Assembly (NCBI RefSeq): GCF_002015085.1 | Contig: NZ_MUXW01000002.1 | Location: forward strand, 1-64,000 | From: Glaesserella parasuis | GTDB lineage: Bacteria; Pseudomonadota; Gammaproteobacteria; Enterobacterales; Pasteurellaceae | Length of the DNA stretch: 64,000 nucleotides | Direction of reading: 5' to 3' | Shown: positions 24,472 to 32,276 of the stretch, piece after piece | How the letters are laid out: every line of letters starts with the position of its first letter | Numbering within the stretch: position 1 is the first letter of the stretch | The notes under the pieces: model-generated | Databases searched by the model: none | What the model was told of the DNA's origin: nothing | The model's input: only the letters and a program-made list of their open reading frames with translations | Translations under genes and position numbers: made by a program

Positions 24472-25527
24472 TTATTTAGTCGATTTGTGTAAAACAGCCT
24501 TAATGACGACAACATCATAAATTGTGCCATTGGCAACTTTCTGTTTCGCATTAATATCTAATGCGACAGGGCGTTTTTCAAAGGTTGCGGTTTCAATGGC
24601 TTTTTTGTATTGGCTTTGGAAAGTGTTGTCTTGCACTTCTGCAATTAATTCCTGACCGCTTGCTTCATTACGAATGCTAACTTTGAAGCCTGTATCTAAT
24701 TCTGTATTGACATTTAAAATACGATACATTCCATCGAGGCGAATTTCTTCAAATTCACGTGCAGGCGACAGACGTTGTTTTTTCGCCAACTCTTTTGCTT
24801 GTTCGCCAGTGACTTCAACGCCTTGGATATTGATTTTTTCCGCATCACTGGCTTGTTTAAAGAATTCTCGCTTAGTTTCTTTCGCTTCAATCGCAATTTC
24901 TTCCAGCTCAGGTTTTTGTTCGACCAGTTGGCGAATAAGTTCACGGTTTTCTTTTTGATGCTCAGCCAAAACGTCTAATGTTTTTTCATTAAGTTCTACT
25001 AGTTTTGCTGTCGTATCTGACTGAGCCTGAGCTTCTCGTTCTGCTTGTTTATCGTCGAGAAACATTTTATAAGCATCTGTACCAAAATAACACAGAAGCC
25101 CAAACAACAATGTGATCATCAAATGCTTACTAGTCATCTTTGAAATCAACCCTGTTAAAACATTTCCCCAATCAATGTTTTCTCCATCAAACTTAGACGA
25201 ACCTTGACTAACTTTAATAATGAGTTCTAAGTCTTTCTTTTCATCATCACTTAAACGATGTTTACTATCAGCGTAAACTGCTAACGCATAGGCTTTATAT
25301 AAACCATCTTGCAATTTCAAGAAAGCCTTCATAATTGAAGGTGTAATTGTGGACTGATATTTTTCGCCTGTCAATTTTACTTGAACTTTTGGCCACCCTT
25401 CAAATTGCACGTGTAACTTAGACACATCATTGCCAAGTTCAGTTTCATAGATTTGGCGCAAAAAATCATAAGCATCTTGTTCATTACGAATAATGATATT
25501 TTGTAATTCTGATTGTTGTTCTGTCAT
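24472..25527 (-). CDS. Unknown 351-aa membrane/coiled-coil protein in prophage cargo slot
   Basis: I do not recognise a family. Residues 1-125 are soluble and helical; about 133-157 is one membrane segment (HLMITLLFGLLCYFGTDAY); about 160-250 is a charged coiled coil; the last 100 residues (LDGMYRILNVNTELDTGF...) look beta-rich. It lies between the repressor-side cargo genes and the endolysin, on the late strand, and starts after a 19-base gap. This slot in Mu-like phages often holds lysogenic conversion or defence genes; that role is only a guess here. Confidence 0.75.
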   Translation of the reverse strand: MTEQQSELQNIIIRNEQDAYDFLRQIYETELGNDVSKLHVQFEGWPKVQVKLTGEKYQSTITPSIMKAFLKLQDGLYKAYALAVYADSKHRLSDDEKKDLELIIKVSQGSSKFDGENIDWGNVLTGLISKMTSKHLMITLLFGLLCYFGTDAYKMFLDDKQAEREAQAQSDTTAKLVELNEKTLDVLAEHQKENRELIRQLVEQKPELEEIAIEAKETKREFFKQASDAEKINIQGVEVTGEQAKELAKKQRLSPAREFEEIRLDGMYRILNVNTELDTGFKVSIRNEASGQELIAEVQDNTFQSQYKKAIETATFEKRPVALDINAKQKVANGTIYDVVVIKAVLHKSTK

Positions 25528-25546
25528 TTCATTCCCTCAGGTTAAT

Positions 25547-25762
25547 TTATCCATTCTTTTTCTTCTTCCCACCGCACAAACTCTCACAAGGTATGCCGTC
25601 TTTATCGCGGTCGAGGCTACTGACACCACATTGGGTGAGGTGGAAACGAGCTTCTTCACAGCTGTCCATTTGGCTACAGGTACGTTTGCTACAAGTAAAT
25701 GTTTGAGCAAAGGCAAAGGTGGCAACGCCTGCCACCAATAATGTAATAAGGAGCTTTTTCAT
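25547..25762 (-). CDS. Secreted Excalibur-domain protein
   Basis: A 71-aa protein with a signal peptide (MKKLLITLLVAGVATFAFAQ) and an Excalibur-type calcium-binding module: six-Cys framework with DRDKDGIPCESLC. The start at 25762 is used because it gives a clean signal peptide. Excalibur proteins are exported and may bind calcium or nucleic acid. It is part of the cargo block between repressor and lysis genes. Confidence 0.75.
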   Translation of the reverse strand: MKKLLITLLVAGVATFAFAQTFTCSKRTCSQMDSCEEARFHLTQCGVSSLDRDKDGIPCESLCGGKKKKNG

Positions 25763-25772
25763 AGATTGATCC

Positions 25773-25862
25773 CTATTCAGCAAACCCAGCAGATGACATT
25801 ACACCGGTATAAGAACTTATGCTGACAGAGTATTTTTTACCGTTGAAAATGAATTCTTGCAT
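25773..25862 (-). CDS. 29-aa micro-ORF
   Basis: MQEFIFNGKKYSVSISSYTG... (29 aa) has a strong SD (TTTAGGAGAATACT then ATG) and a clean stop 10 bases before the Excalibur ORF start. No similarity recognised. The SD is the main evidence that it is translated. Confidence 0.4.
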   Translation of the reverse strand: MQEFIFNGKKYSVSISSYTGVMSSAGFAE

Positions 25863-25871
25863 AGTATTCTC

Positions 25872-26270
25872 CTAAAATTTAGCAAGGGCTTTTTCTAATT
25901 TTTTAGCAGTTTCGGGTGTCATTTTTTCGTTAAGTTGTAGCACGACCAAACCTTTTGGCGATTGGTAGTAATATGAACCACCGAATGCTTTTAAAGCATC
26001 AAAATAGACATAAAGTGGATCGCATAATTTTTTCTCATCACAAATAAACACTTGACCGCCCTTTGGTGCTATCTCAGGTGTTGAAAAGGCAAAACGTACA
26101 GCATAGCTATTTGGCAGTGGTGATTTAGTATCACGTTCTAGTGTTCTAACATCATTAATTTCTACTCCCGTAGATTTTAATTCTGCAACTACAGTTTCTC
26201 GTGTTGGTTTTTCATCTCCACAAGCAACTAATGCGAATACAGATAATGTAAGTGCAAGTAATTTTTTCAT
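25872..26270 (-). CDS. Small lipoprotein of unknown function
   Basis: A 132-aa protein with a lipoprotein signal (MKKLLALTLSVFALVAC). An in-frame ATG at 26303 would place 11 extra residues before the signal, so 26270 is preferred. The mature part has Cys pair ICDEKKLCDPLY. It lies directly after the repressor gene and may be expressed in the lysogen as a surface or exclusion protein; this is inference. Confidence 0.68.
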   Translation of the reverse strand: MKKLLALTLSVFALVACGDEKPTRETVVAELKSTGVEINDVRTLERDTKSPLPNSYAVRFAFSTPEIAPKGGQVFICDEKKLCDPLYVYFDALKAFGGSYYYQSPKGLVVLQLNEKMTPETAKKLEKALAKF

Positions 26271-26303
26271 TTTGGTTTCCTTCTGTTGTGTTAATAAAAT
26301 CAT

Positions 26304-26648
26304 CTACGCTGCTTGACGAGCCGTAAGTGCCGCCGTCGCCGCCAAGGCTTTTGCGGTTTTCTCTATGGCTTCTTTGCCTTGTTCGTTGCTTTCTCGGTAG
26401 TCTTCAAGGAGTGCATTTTCTGTTTCGGTTAAAGGTATTGTTCTAACGCCTGAAAATAAATACCCAATATCTACACCAATCTCAGCCAATGAGAACAAAA
26501 CTTCACTTCCTGCCAAAGCTATACCTCGTTCGTATTTACCCCACATTTCACGAGAAACGTTGCATTTACTAGCTATTTCAGCCTGTGTCAGCCCTAAACG
26601 GGTTCGTTCATTTTTTAATCGAACAGACAAAAGAGAACTATTATTCAC
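26304..26648 (-). CDS. Phage repressor (XRE/HTH)
   Basis: A 114-aa protein with an N-terminal HTH (KNERTRLGLTQAEIASKCNVSREMWGKYERG, about 11-42) and a helical C-terminus. It faces the early genes across a 98-base operator region, the standard place of a c-type repressor. It lacks a LexA-like autocleavage domain at this length, so induction would not follow the lambda path. Confidence 0.83.
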   Translation of the reverse strand: MNNSSLLSVRLKNERTRLGLTQAEIASKCNVSREMWGKYERGIALAGSEVLFSLAEIGVDIGYLFSGVRTIPLTETENALLEDYRESNEQGKEAIEKTAKALAATAALTARQAA

Positions 26649-26657
26649 AATTTACCC

Positions 26658-26686
26658 TTGACTTTGAGAACTTAAGTTCTCATAAT
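26658..26686 (+). promoter_or_regulatory. Early promoter with operator palindrome in its spacer
   Basis: TTGACT (26658-26663), 17-base spacer, CATAAT (26681-26686). The spacer is almost filled by the perfect 18-base palindrome TGAGAACTTAAGTTCTCA (26665-26682), well placed for repressor binding to block RNA polymerase. Confidence 0.72.
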
Positions 26687-26697
26687 GTAGTTAAAAG

Positions 26698-26719
26698 ATT
26701 GATTAAAGATTTAATCAAT
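26698..26719. promoter_or_regulatory. Second operator-like palindrome
   Basis: ATTGATTAAA-GA-TTTAATCAAT has two 10-base arms that pair perfectly. It lies between the early promoter and the ner-like gene, so it may be bound by the ner product or by the repressor. It differs in sequence from the first palindrome. Confidence 0.5.
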
Positions 26720-26746
26720 TATAACGCAACAAGGAGCATAAAACCA

Positions 26747-26941
26747 ATGCAACAAACAGTAAAAACGCCGAGTGAAGTAAAGGCAATGTTCAGGGCAAAA
26801 GGAGAAACTTTTGCGCAATGGGCAAGGGAGAATGGCTATGACCCAACTCACGTATCTCGTGTACTTAATGGCACGATTAAAGCGAGTTATGGCAAGTCCC
26901 ACGAGATTGCCGTGAAACTTGGCTTAAAAGCCGCTGCGTAA
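26747..26941 (+). CDS. Ner-like DNA-binding protein
   Basis: A 64-aa small HTH protein (FRAKGETFAQWARENGYDPTHVSRVLNGTIKASYGKSHEIAVKLGL). AAGGAG lies 10 bases before the ATG. It is the first early gene opposite the repressor, the position of ner/cro, and should regulate the early promoter. Confidence 0.82.
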   Translation: MQQTVKTPSEVKAMFRAKGETFAQWARENGYDPTHVSRVLNGTIKASYGKSHEIAVKLGLKAAA

Positions 26942-27052
26942 GTCAGCTTAAACCTTACTTGCTCTTTAACAATTTGGTAGATCCTAAAGCGATGTTTTTT
27001 TGTAAAACCATAGCGGAATAGCACCGCTTGTAAAACGAATAGGAGAAAGAAG

Positions 27053-27223
27053 ATGAAACAAATTTTAGTGAAATTCGCCACGGCGTTTTTAAACCGCCAA
27101 GGCTATATCGTTAAACCCAAAGCAGAATATCAATTAGTGCCTGATTTTATTTTACGTATGCAGGCAAAACAGGTTAAACCGCTTGAACCTTATGATTGGG
27201 CGGAGGAAGGAGAAACAAAATGA
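27053..27223 (+). CDS. Small early phage ORF
   Basis: A 56-aa ORF (MKQILVKFATAFLNRQGYIVKPK...) with SD AGGAG and an ATGA overlap with the next gene. No family recognised. The coupling supports translation. Confidence 0.6.
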   Translation: MKQILVKFATAFLNRQGYIVKPKAEYQLVPDFILRMQAKQVKPLEPYDWAEEGETK

Positions 27224-27522
27224 GCGAGAAAATCAACAGTACACAGCGTGCGTTGCGGATTTTAAAAGCCTTGAAAGGCAGAACCTTAACAGGGTTAAGC
27301 AATAAGGAATTAGCCGACCGATTAAATGAAAGCCCTGTGAACATTACACGTTCATTACAGGCGTTAATTGCGGAAGGGTTGGTGGTGAAACTGGAAGAAA
27401 CAGGACGCTTTGCCTTAAGTATTCAGATGTTACAGATTGCCGTTACCCACCAGCGTGATACGGAAAAAATGCAAGCCCGAATGGCTGAAATGGATCAGCG
27501 AGTGAATGCTGGGGCATTTTAA
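27220..27522 (+). CDS. Early winged-helix regulator
   Basis: A 100-aa IclR-type winged HTH without effector domain (TQRALRILKALKGRTLTGLSNKELADRLNESPVNITRSLQALIAEG). The ATG at 27220 overlaps the preceding stop and has AGGAGAAACAAA upstream, so it is chosen over the ATG at 27196. It probably tunes early phage transcription. Confidence 0.72.
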   Translation: MSEKINSTQRALRILKALKGRTLTGLSNKELADRLNESPVNITRSLQALIAEGLVVKLEETGRFALSIQMLQIAVTHQRDTEKMQARMAEMDQRVNAGAF

Positions 27523-27523
27523 A

Positions 27524-27543
27524 TGGGTCGCCAGCGACCCATT
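27524..27543 (+). terminator. Hairpin after the early regulator
   Basis: ATGGGTCG-CCAG-CGACCCAT, an 8-bp stem with only a short T run, directly after the stop codon. It may attenuate transcription into the transposition genes. Confidence 0.5.
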
Positions 27544-27579
27544 TGAACGAATTAAATTATAGAAAAAGGATCATAAAAA

Positions 27580-28431
27580 ATGACAGAAACAACCGAAAAA
27601 TCGACCGCACTTTCGAACGAAACTTACCTACGCCACAGTATGGCGATTATGGATAAATGGGGTAACGGCGAAGTCTTTGATAAAAAAATCATCGTTGATA
27701 GAGCTAAACATTGTCAACAAGCGATTACAGGGCAAATGTTAGAACTAGGGCGAGCATTAATTATTCTCAAAGAACATTTGGCACATGGCGAATTTATTAC
27801 GACGGTAGAAGATGAATTAGGGATGAGCCGCCATACAGCTAAGAAATTTATGCAAGCCACGCTGAAATTCTGCGGCGAAGGCTTGCAAGATACCACGCCG
27901 AAGTTGGTGCAGCTAGGTAAATCGAAGTTATTAGAGCTGGTCACGCAAGATGATGACGATTTGAAAGAACTCGCCGAAGGCGGCACGGTGGCAGGTTTAA
28001 AGCTAGATGAAATTGACCGAATGACCCGTGATGAATTGCGTAAGGCGTTGCGTAAAGCGCGAGAAGATAAAGATGCGATGGCGAAAGTGCTTGCCAATAA
28101 AGATGAAAAAATCAACCGCCTTGATGTGGATTTGGCAAAAAAACAGAAACTGATTGAAACTCAAACCCCTGAACAGCGTGGCGGTGTGTTACGCGAAGAA
28201 ACGGCAGGAATTAGCTATAAAGCCGAAGCCATTTTGCGTGGGCAAGTGTTTCAAGCCTTTGAATCCTTGCAAGCCCACCAAGCAGAAACAGGTATTGACC
28301 ATCGCCAATTTATGAGTGGTGTGCTGGCGGAATATCAGTTGATTTTGAGTGAGCTTCAGCAACATTTCCAGCTTGATGATAGCCCAAGTGGTTCAGATTT
28401 GCCTGAATGGGCAAGAGATGATGCGGAGTAA
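27580..28431 (+). CDS. DUF3102 early phage protein
   Basis: A 283-aa protein with a DUF3102-like N-terminal half (about 40-110: ALIILKEHLAHGEFITTVEDELGMSRHTAKKFM), a coiled coil (about 140-190) and a helical C-terminus. Such genes lie directly before the transposase in several BcepMu-type prophages. The first codons contain a Haemophilus-type uptake signal in reverse (accgcacttt). Confidence 0.72.
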   Translation: MTETTEKSTALSNETYLRHSMAIMDKWGNGEVFDKKIIVDRAKHCQQAITGQMLELGRALIILKEHLAHGEFITTVEDELGMSRHTAKKFMQATLKFCGEGLQDTTPKLVQLGKSKLLELVTQDDDDLKELAEGGTVAGLKLDEIDRMTRDELRKALRKAREDKDAMAKVLANKDEKINRLDVDLAKKQKLIETQTPEQRGGVLREETAGISYKAEAILRGQVFQAFESLQAHQAETGIDHRQFMSGVLAEYQLILSELQQHFQLDDSPSGSDLPEWARDDAE

Positions 28432-28442
28432 GGATAGATGCA

Positions 28443-29264
28443 ATGGCAATACTACCGAGCGTTCTCGCCCAATATGCCGAGTGTGTGGAGAAAGCAGGCT
28501 TTGGCGAGAAGGAGAAAATTATTGAAGAAGGTTGCAACAAAACAGGGCTAAGCCGAGCGACTTTCTTGCGTCAAATTAAGCCTTACCGCCCTGCAAGCGG
28601 TCGCAAAGTGCGGTCGGATAAGGGGAAGCACCAAATGGATAATGCAGAACTTGAAGTGATTAGTGCGGCTTGGTTACAGCTACGGCGTAAAAACGGCAAA
28701 ACAATGGCAACGCTGGAACGAGTGTTAGATATTTTACGAGCTAACCATAAAGTAAAAGCGGAGTTCTTGGATTGTCAAACAGGGGAAATTCGCCCTTATT
28801 CCGCCACCAGTGTGGAGCGTGCGTTACGCAATGCCAATATGCACCCCGACCAGTTATTACGTCCTGCCCCTGTGGTACAAATGCAAAGCCGACACCCGAA
28901 CCACGTTTGGCAAATCGACCCGTCTTTATGTGTGTTGTATTACTTAAAGGAAACGGGCAAAGGCAATGGGTTGTGCATTATGGAGCAAGAAGAGTTTTAC
29001 AAAAATAAGCCTGCCAATGTGGCTAAAGTTGAACCGCAACGGGTGTGGCGATATGTGATTACCGACCACGCAAGCGGTGTGATTTATGTGGAATATGTCT
29101 ATGGGGGTGAAACAGCGGAAAACGTGAGCCAGTGTTTTATCAATGCCATTCAGCCGAAAGCCCATAAATCCGAGCCATTTTATGGTGTGCCGAAAATCTT
29201 AATGTTTGACCGAGGCACGGCGAATACTTCGCAAATGTTTACGCATTTACTCAATCAGTTAGAT
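28443..29264 (+). pseudogene. MuA-type DDE transposase, 3' truncated
   Basis: About 274 residues of the transposase remain. An N-terminal HTH (GLSRATFLRQIKPYRPASGRK) precedes the start of the catalytic core with the first Asp (VWQIDPSLCVLYYL) and second Asp (ILMFDRGTAN). After LLNQLD the sequence switches to ggt, and the frame then stops at 29324. The third acidic residue and the MuB-interaction end are absent, so the product cannot catalyse transposition. Confidence 0.88.
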
Positions 29265-30280
29265 TCTATGAAGGCGACATTGCGAAAAAGATTGTTGCTG
29301 AGATGGAGAAACATAATGGATTGATCACCTTAGATGACATGAAAGGTTATCAAGCCGTCGAACGTAAACCGATTACTGGTGAATATCGAGGATACAAAAT
29401 TGTGACAATGCCACCGCCAAGCTCAGGTGGGATTCACTTAGTACAAATCCTCAATATGTTAGAAAACTACCCATTAAATGAATTTGGTTCTAATAGCGCC
29501 AAAACGATTCACCATCTCGCTGAAACAATGAAATTGGCTTATGCCGATCGCTCTGAATATTTAGGTGACCCAGATTTTGTAAAAGTTCCTGCGAAAGGGT
29601 TAACCTCTAAAGAATATGCAAAATCACTCATCCAAGGTATTGATGAAGAAAAAGCACGCCCAGCATCTGATATCAAACCAGGACAACCACAATCTTACGA
29701 GAGTGATCAAACCACCCATTATTCCGTGATGGATAAAGAAGGTAATGCTGTAGCAGTCACTTATACGTTAAATCTCAATTTCGGTAGTGGTATTGTTGCC
29801 GAAGGAACAGGAATTCTTCTGAATAATGAAATGGATGACTTCTCGGCTAAACCTGGTGTTGCCAATGCCTTTGGTTTAATTGGTGGAGATGCCAATGCTG
29901 TCGAAGGAAAAAAACGCCCACTTTCTTCTATGACACCAACCTTAGTTCTGAAAGAGGATAAACCATGGTTAGTGACTGGTAGCCCTGGCGGTGCTCGTAT
30001 CATTACCACGGTGTTACAAAGTATTTTAAACACCGTTGATCATGGAATGAACCCAGCTGAAGCGATTGTAACTCCTCGCGTACACCATCAATGGTTACCT
30101 GATGAGTTACGCATTGAGGAAGGAATTAGTCCTGATACCCTCAAACTCTTGGAGCAAAAAGGTCATAAAATTAATGTCAAAGCTCCTATGGGAAGAATTC
30201 AGATTATCCAAGCGAGAGAAGATGGATTTTATGGCTACTCTGATCCGAGAAATCCAGATGGTAGAACCATTGGTTTCTAA
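29265..30280 (+). pseudogene. ggt: Gamma-glutamyltranspeptidase, 5' truncated
   Basis: The frame from 29265 reads FYEGDIAKKIVAEMEKHNGLI and continues to the normal C-terminus, about 338 of roughly 580 residues. The autocleavage and nucleophile site QTTHYS is present (Thr codon 29711-29713), with LLNNEMDDFSAKPG and GSPGGARIIT of the small subunit. The signal peptide and first part of the large subunit are gone, and no promoter or SD is evident, so it should be inactive. A phage deletion removed the missing half. Confidence 0.9.
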
Positions 30281-30297
30281 TGTCTATCTATAAAAAG

Positions 30298-31212
30298 GGC
30301 ATAGTAGACAAAATAGTTGCTAATTTCGTGAAAACTACGCCTATATGACAAAGTGGTTGCTAATGAATATTTTAATTATTCTTAGCAACTCTTTTTATTT
30401 AAAAAATCCTTTATAAACATAATCTTATGTTTTTTTCATTAATCCTGTATGATGCGATAATTTTTCCTTTAGTTGCCCAAATAAGTTTTCAAGTCTATTT
30501 GTCGTTTTTTCGATATTTAAATCGCCATGCTTTTCATAGGTAAATAGATAATCCATATAACGTTTAAAACTATGATAAGCACTTCTTACATTCCGATGTT
30601 TATAAGGATAATAGCCCTTTTCATTCGGTAATGGCACATTTGCGTCGGTGTATCCAATAAATCTTTCAATATACCCCGTCTGCCGTCGCAGGTAATTGAT
30701 TGAATGTTATGGCCTTTCATACGAAGTGAATTGAACGCTATCCTGTAATAAACATCTTTTTCCGTTTTGATGGCACGATGGTAAACCACCTTTTTAGAAA
30801 GCGAATCCATCAGGAGTAAAATACCAAATTCACGACCAAAAAAGGTGGTATCCGCAATAATATTTAAATCACGTAATTGTGGTGGATTTAATACTGTTTT
30901 AGGGGCTTTTTCGATATATCTTTGAATCGTTCTGATTGAACAATGATATTTTTCGGCAAGTTGTTTATAGGTTTGTTTTCCTATTGAATAATCATTCCAA
31001 ATACTTATTGGATTTAATTTCTTTTTAAGGGTAAATGTTTTATTGCAAGCATTACATTTATAGCGTTGAATATTATTTCTTATACCATGCTTGCGAATGT
31101 CGCTACTGTGGCAAAAATGACATTTTTTTGGTTCATAATTCAAAAAAGTGGCTTAAAGCCCGTAATATAAGACTTTAAGCCACTTTTTAGCAACCATTTT
31201 GTATACTATGCC
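30298..31212 (-). mobile_element. IS256-type (variant Zn-binding) element, internally deleted
   Basis: About 915 bp bounded by imperfect 26-bp inverted ends (GGCATAGTAGACAAAATAGT and, from the other side, GGCATAGTATACAAAATGGT). A second degenerate copy of the end lies inside at about 30340-30362. No clear target duplication is visible. The element lies 17 bases after the ggt stop. Confidence 0.75.
30425..31143 (-). pseudogene. Transposase of the IS256-type element, middle deleted
   Basis: The N-terminal zinc ribbon (CHFCHSSDIRKHG, CNACNKTF), HTH and first Asp region (IIADTTFFGREFGIL, ITCDGRRGILKDLL) are read to about 30640. The sequence then jumps, with a frame change, to the C-terminal PYKHRNVRSAYHSFKRYM...NRLENLFGQLKEKLSHHTGL. 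An estimated 150 or so codons are missing. Confidence 0.8.
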
Positions 31213-31276
31213 ATTTTTCCCTCTCGAGAAACATTAGCCTGCCTATAAAGAAAACTGTTAAATATCTCCCAGACAA

Positions 31277-31835
31277 TTAATATACTCTCACTTTTGGTGG
31301 AGTATAACTTTGAATAAAACTTTCAATTTCTACCAAATTATCTGAAAACAGTGTTTTGTTTCTATCCGCTTGAGTGAGAAAGCCTTGTTTTACCATATTG
31401 TCAAAAAAGGCTTTTAAATCATCATAATAGCCATCACTATTAAACAAAATACACGGATTGGGGTTTTGACCAATTCTCGCCCACGAGATCACTTCAACGA
31501 TTTCTTCTAAAGTACCCGGTCCGCCTGCTAACGCAATATAAGCGTCACCTAATTCTATCATTTTGCTCTTACGTTCAGGCATAGAGTTGACGGTTATCAT
31601 CTGCGTCAAGCCCTTATGTGCCAATTCTCTTTCCTGTAAAAAGGTTGGCATAATACCAATCACTTCACCACCATTTTCCAACACAGTATTTGCTAATAAG
31701 CCCATCAAACCCTCATTACCGCCACCATAGACTAACGTATGTTGATGTTCTGCAATCCATTTACCCAATTCAAGTCGCTTGTTGGTGAGCCAAATTATTC
31801 CCGACACTTGCTCCGCAATAGACGGTTATTTTCAT
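31277..31835 (-). pseudogene. LOG family protein (TIGR00730), frameshifted near the N-terminus
   Basis: The true start at 31835 gives MKITVYCGASVGNN, then runs into a stop. The remaining protein (LELGKWIAEHQHTLVYGGGNEGLMG..., SMPERKSKMIELGDAYIALAGGPGTLEE) continues in another frame. One base appears to be lost near 31772-31775. The family has a nucleotide-binding GGG and PGGxGTxxE motif and hydrolyses nucleoside 5'-monophosphates (cytokinin-activating LOG type). A shorter product from 31807 is possible but lacks the first strand of the Rossmann fold. Confidence 0.8.
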
Positions 31836-31898
31836 TTCTTTTTCTTCCTATTTTGTTAAAGTAGTGACAGATGGTAACAAATAATCAGAGAGAACAAA

Positions 31899-32219
31899 AT
31901 GCACTTTCAAGAATATCAAAAATGGGTGAGAGAATTTTATCAACTGCAGAATTGGTACGAGCGAGATGTTTTTCGTCGCCTTGCTTATCTGACTGAGGAA
32001 ATTGGCGAGGTTGCCTGTGCCGTGCGTGCTATTGAGATTGGTCGAGAGCGTCCTGATGAAATTGAGCAAGATGCCTTACAGAAAAAAGAAAACTTAATTG
32101 AAGAATTGGGCGATGTGTTTGATAACTTATTTATCTTAGCGGATAAATACGATATTGCGATTGAAGATGTGATTGCTAGACATCAACAAAAATTTACTAA
32201 ACGTTATCGTGGGGAATAA
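31899..32219 (+). CDS. MazG-like nucleotide pyrophosphohydrolase
   Basis: A 106-aa single-domain all-alpha NTP-PPase. Metal-binding acidic motifs are visible as LTEEIGEVACAVR (EExxE) and ENLIEELGDVFDNLFILAD (ExxD). It hydrolyses NTPs/dNTPs to monophosphates, usually for pool cleaning. A terminator made of paired uptake signals follows directly. Confidence 0.8.
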   Translation: MHFQEYQKWVREFYQLQNWYERDVFRRLAYLTEEIGEVACAVRAIEIGRERPDEIEQDALQKKENLIEELGDVFDNLFILADKYDIAIEDVIARHQQKFTKRYRGE

Positions 32220-32220
32220 A

Positions 32221-32265
32221 CAAGCGGTGAGATTTGCAAAAAATTTTGCAGATTTCACCGCTTGT
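32221..32265. terminator. Inverted uptake-signal pair acting as terminator
   Basis: CAAGCGGTGAGATTTGCA and its near-complement face each other across AAAATTT, forming a long stem between the convergent MazG-like and gntP genes. Confidence 0.75.
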
Positions 32266-32276
32266 CACATCAATAA

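Larger units (their letters stand above)
1..29264. mobile_element. Mu-like transposable prophage (BcepMu-type layout), truncated
   Basis: A continuous set of phage genes runs from the left edge to a junction with ggt. Reading leftwards from 24389 are lysis genes, Mu-type head genes, then a P2-type contractile tail ending in fibre genes. Rightwards from 26747 are ner-like, HTH, DUF3102 and transposase genes. The repressor lies between the two blocks. In phage Mu early and late genes share one strand; here they diverge, as I recall for BcepMu. The transposase is broken at about 29264, and no MuB, gam, mor or C gene is visible, so independent transposition looks impossible. The other prophage end is outside the window. 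Confidence 0.93.

Noticed and set aside
24472..25527. Named anti-phage defence protein
   Set aside because: Position and membrane/coiled-coil form are suggestive, but no known defence motif is visible.
27714..28115. 133-aa ORF on the minus strand
   Set aside because: Ser-rich translation antisense to the DUF3102 gene, without SD.
1..29264. C or Mor late-activator gene
   Set aside because: No ORF in the visible prophage resembles the Mor/C family; it would lie in the deleted early part.
29265..29324. Functional MuA-GGT fusion protein
   Set aside because: The two reading frames differ; the MuA frame stops at 29324 soon after the junction.
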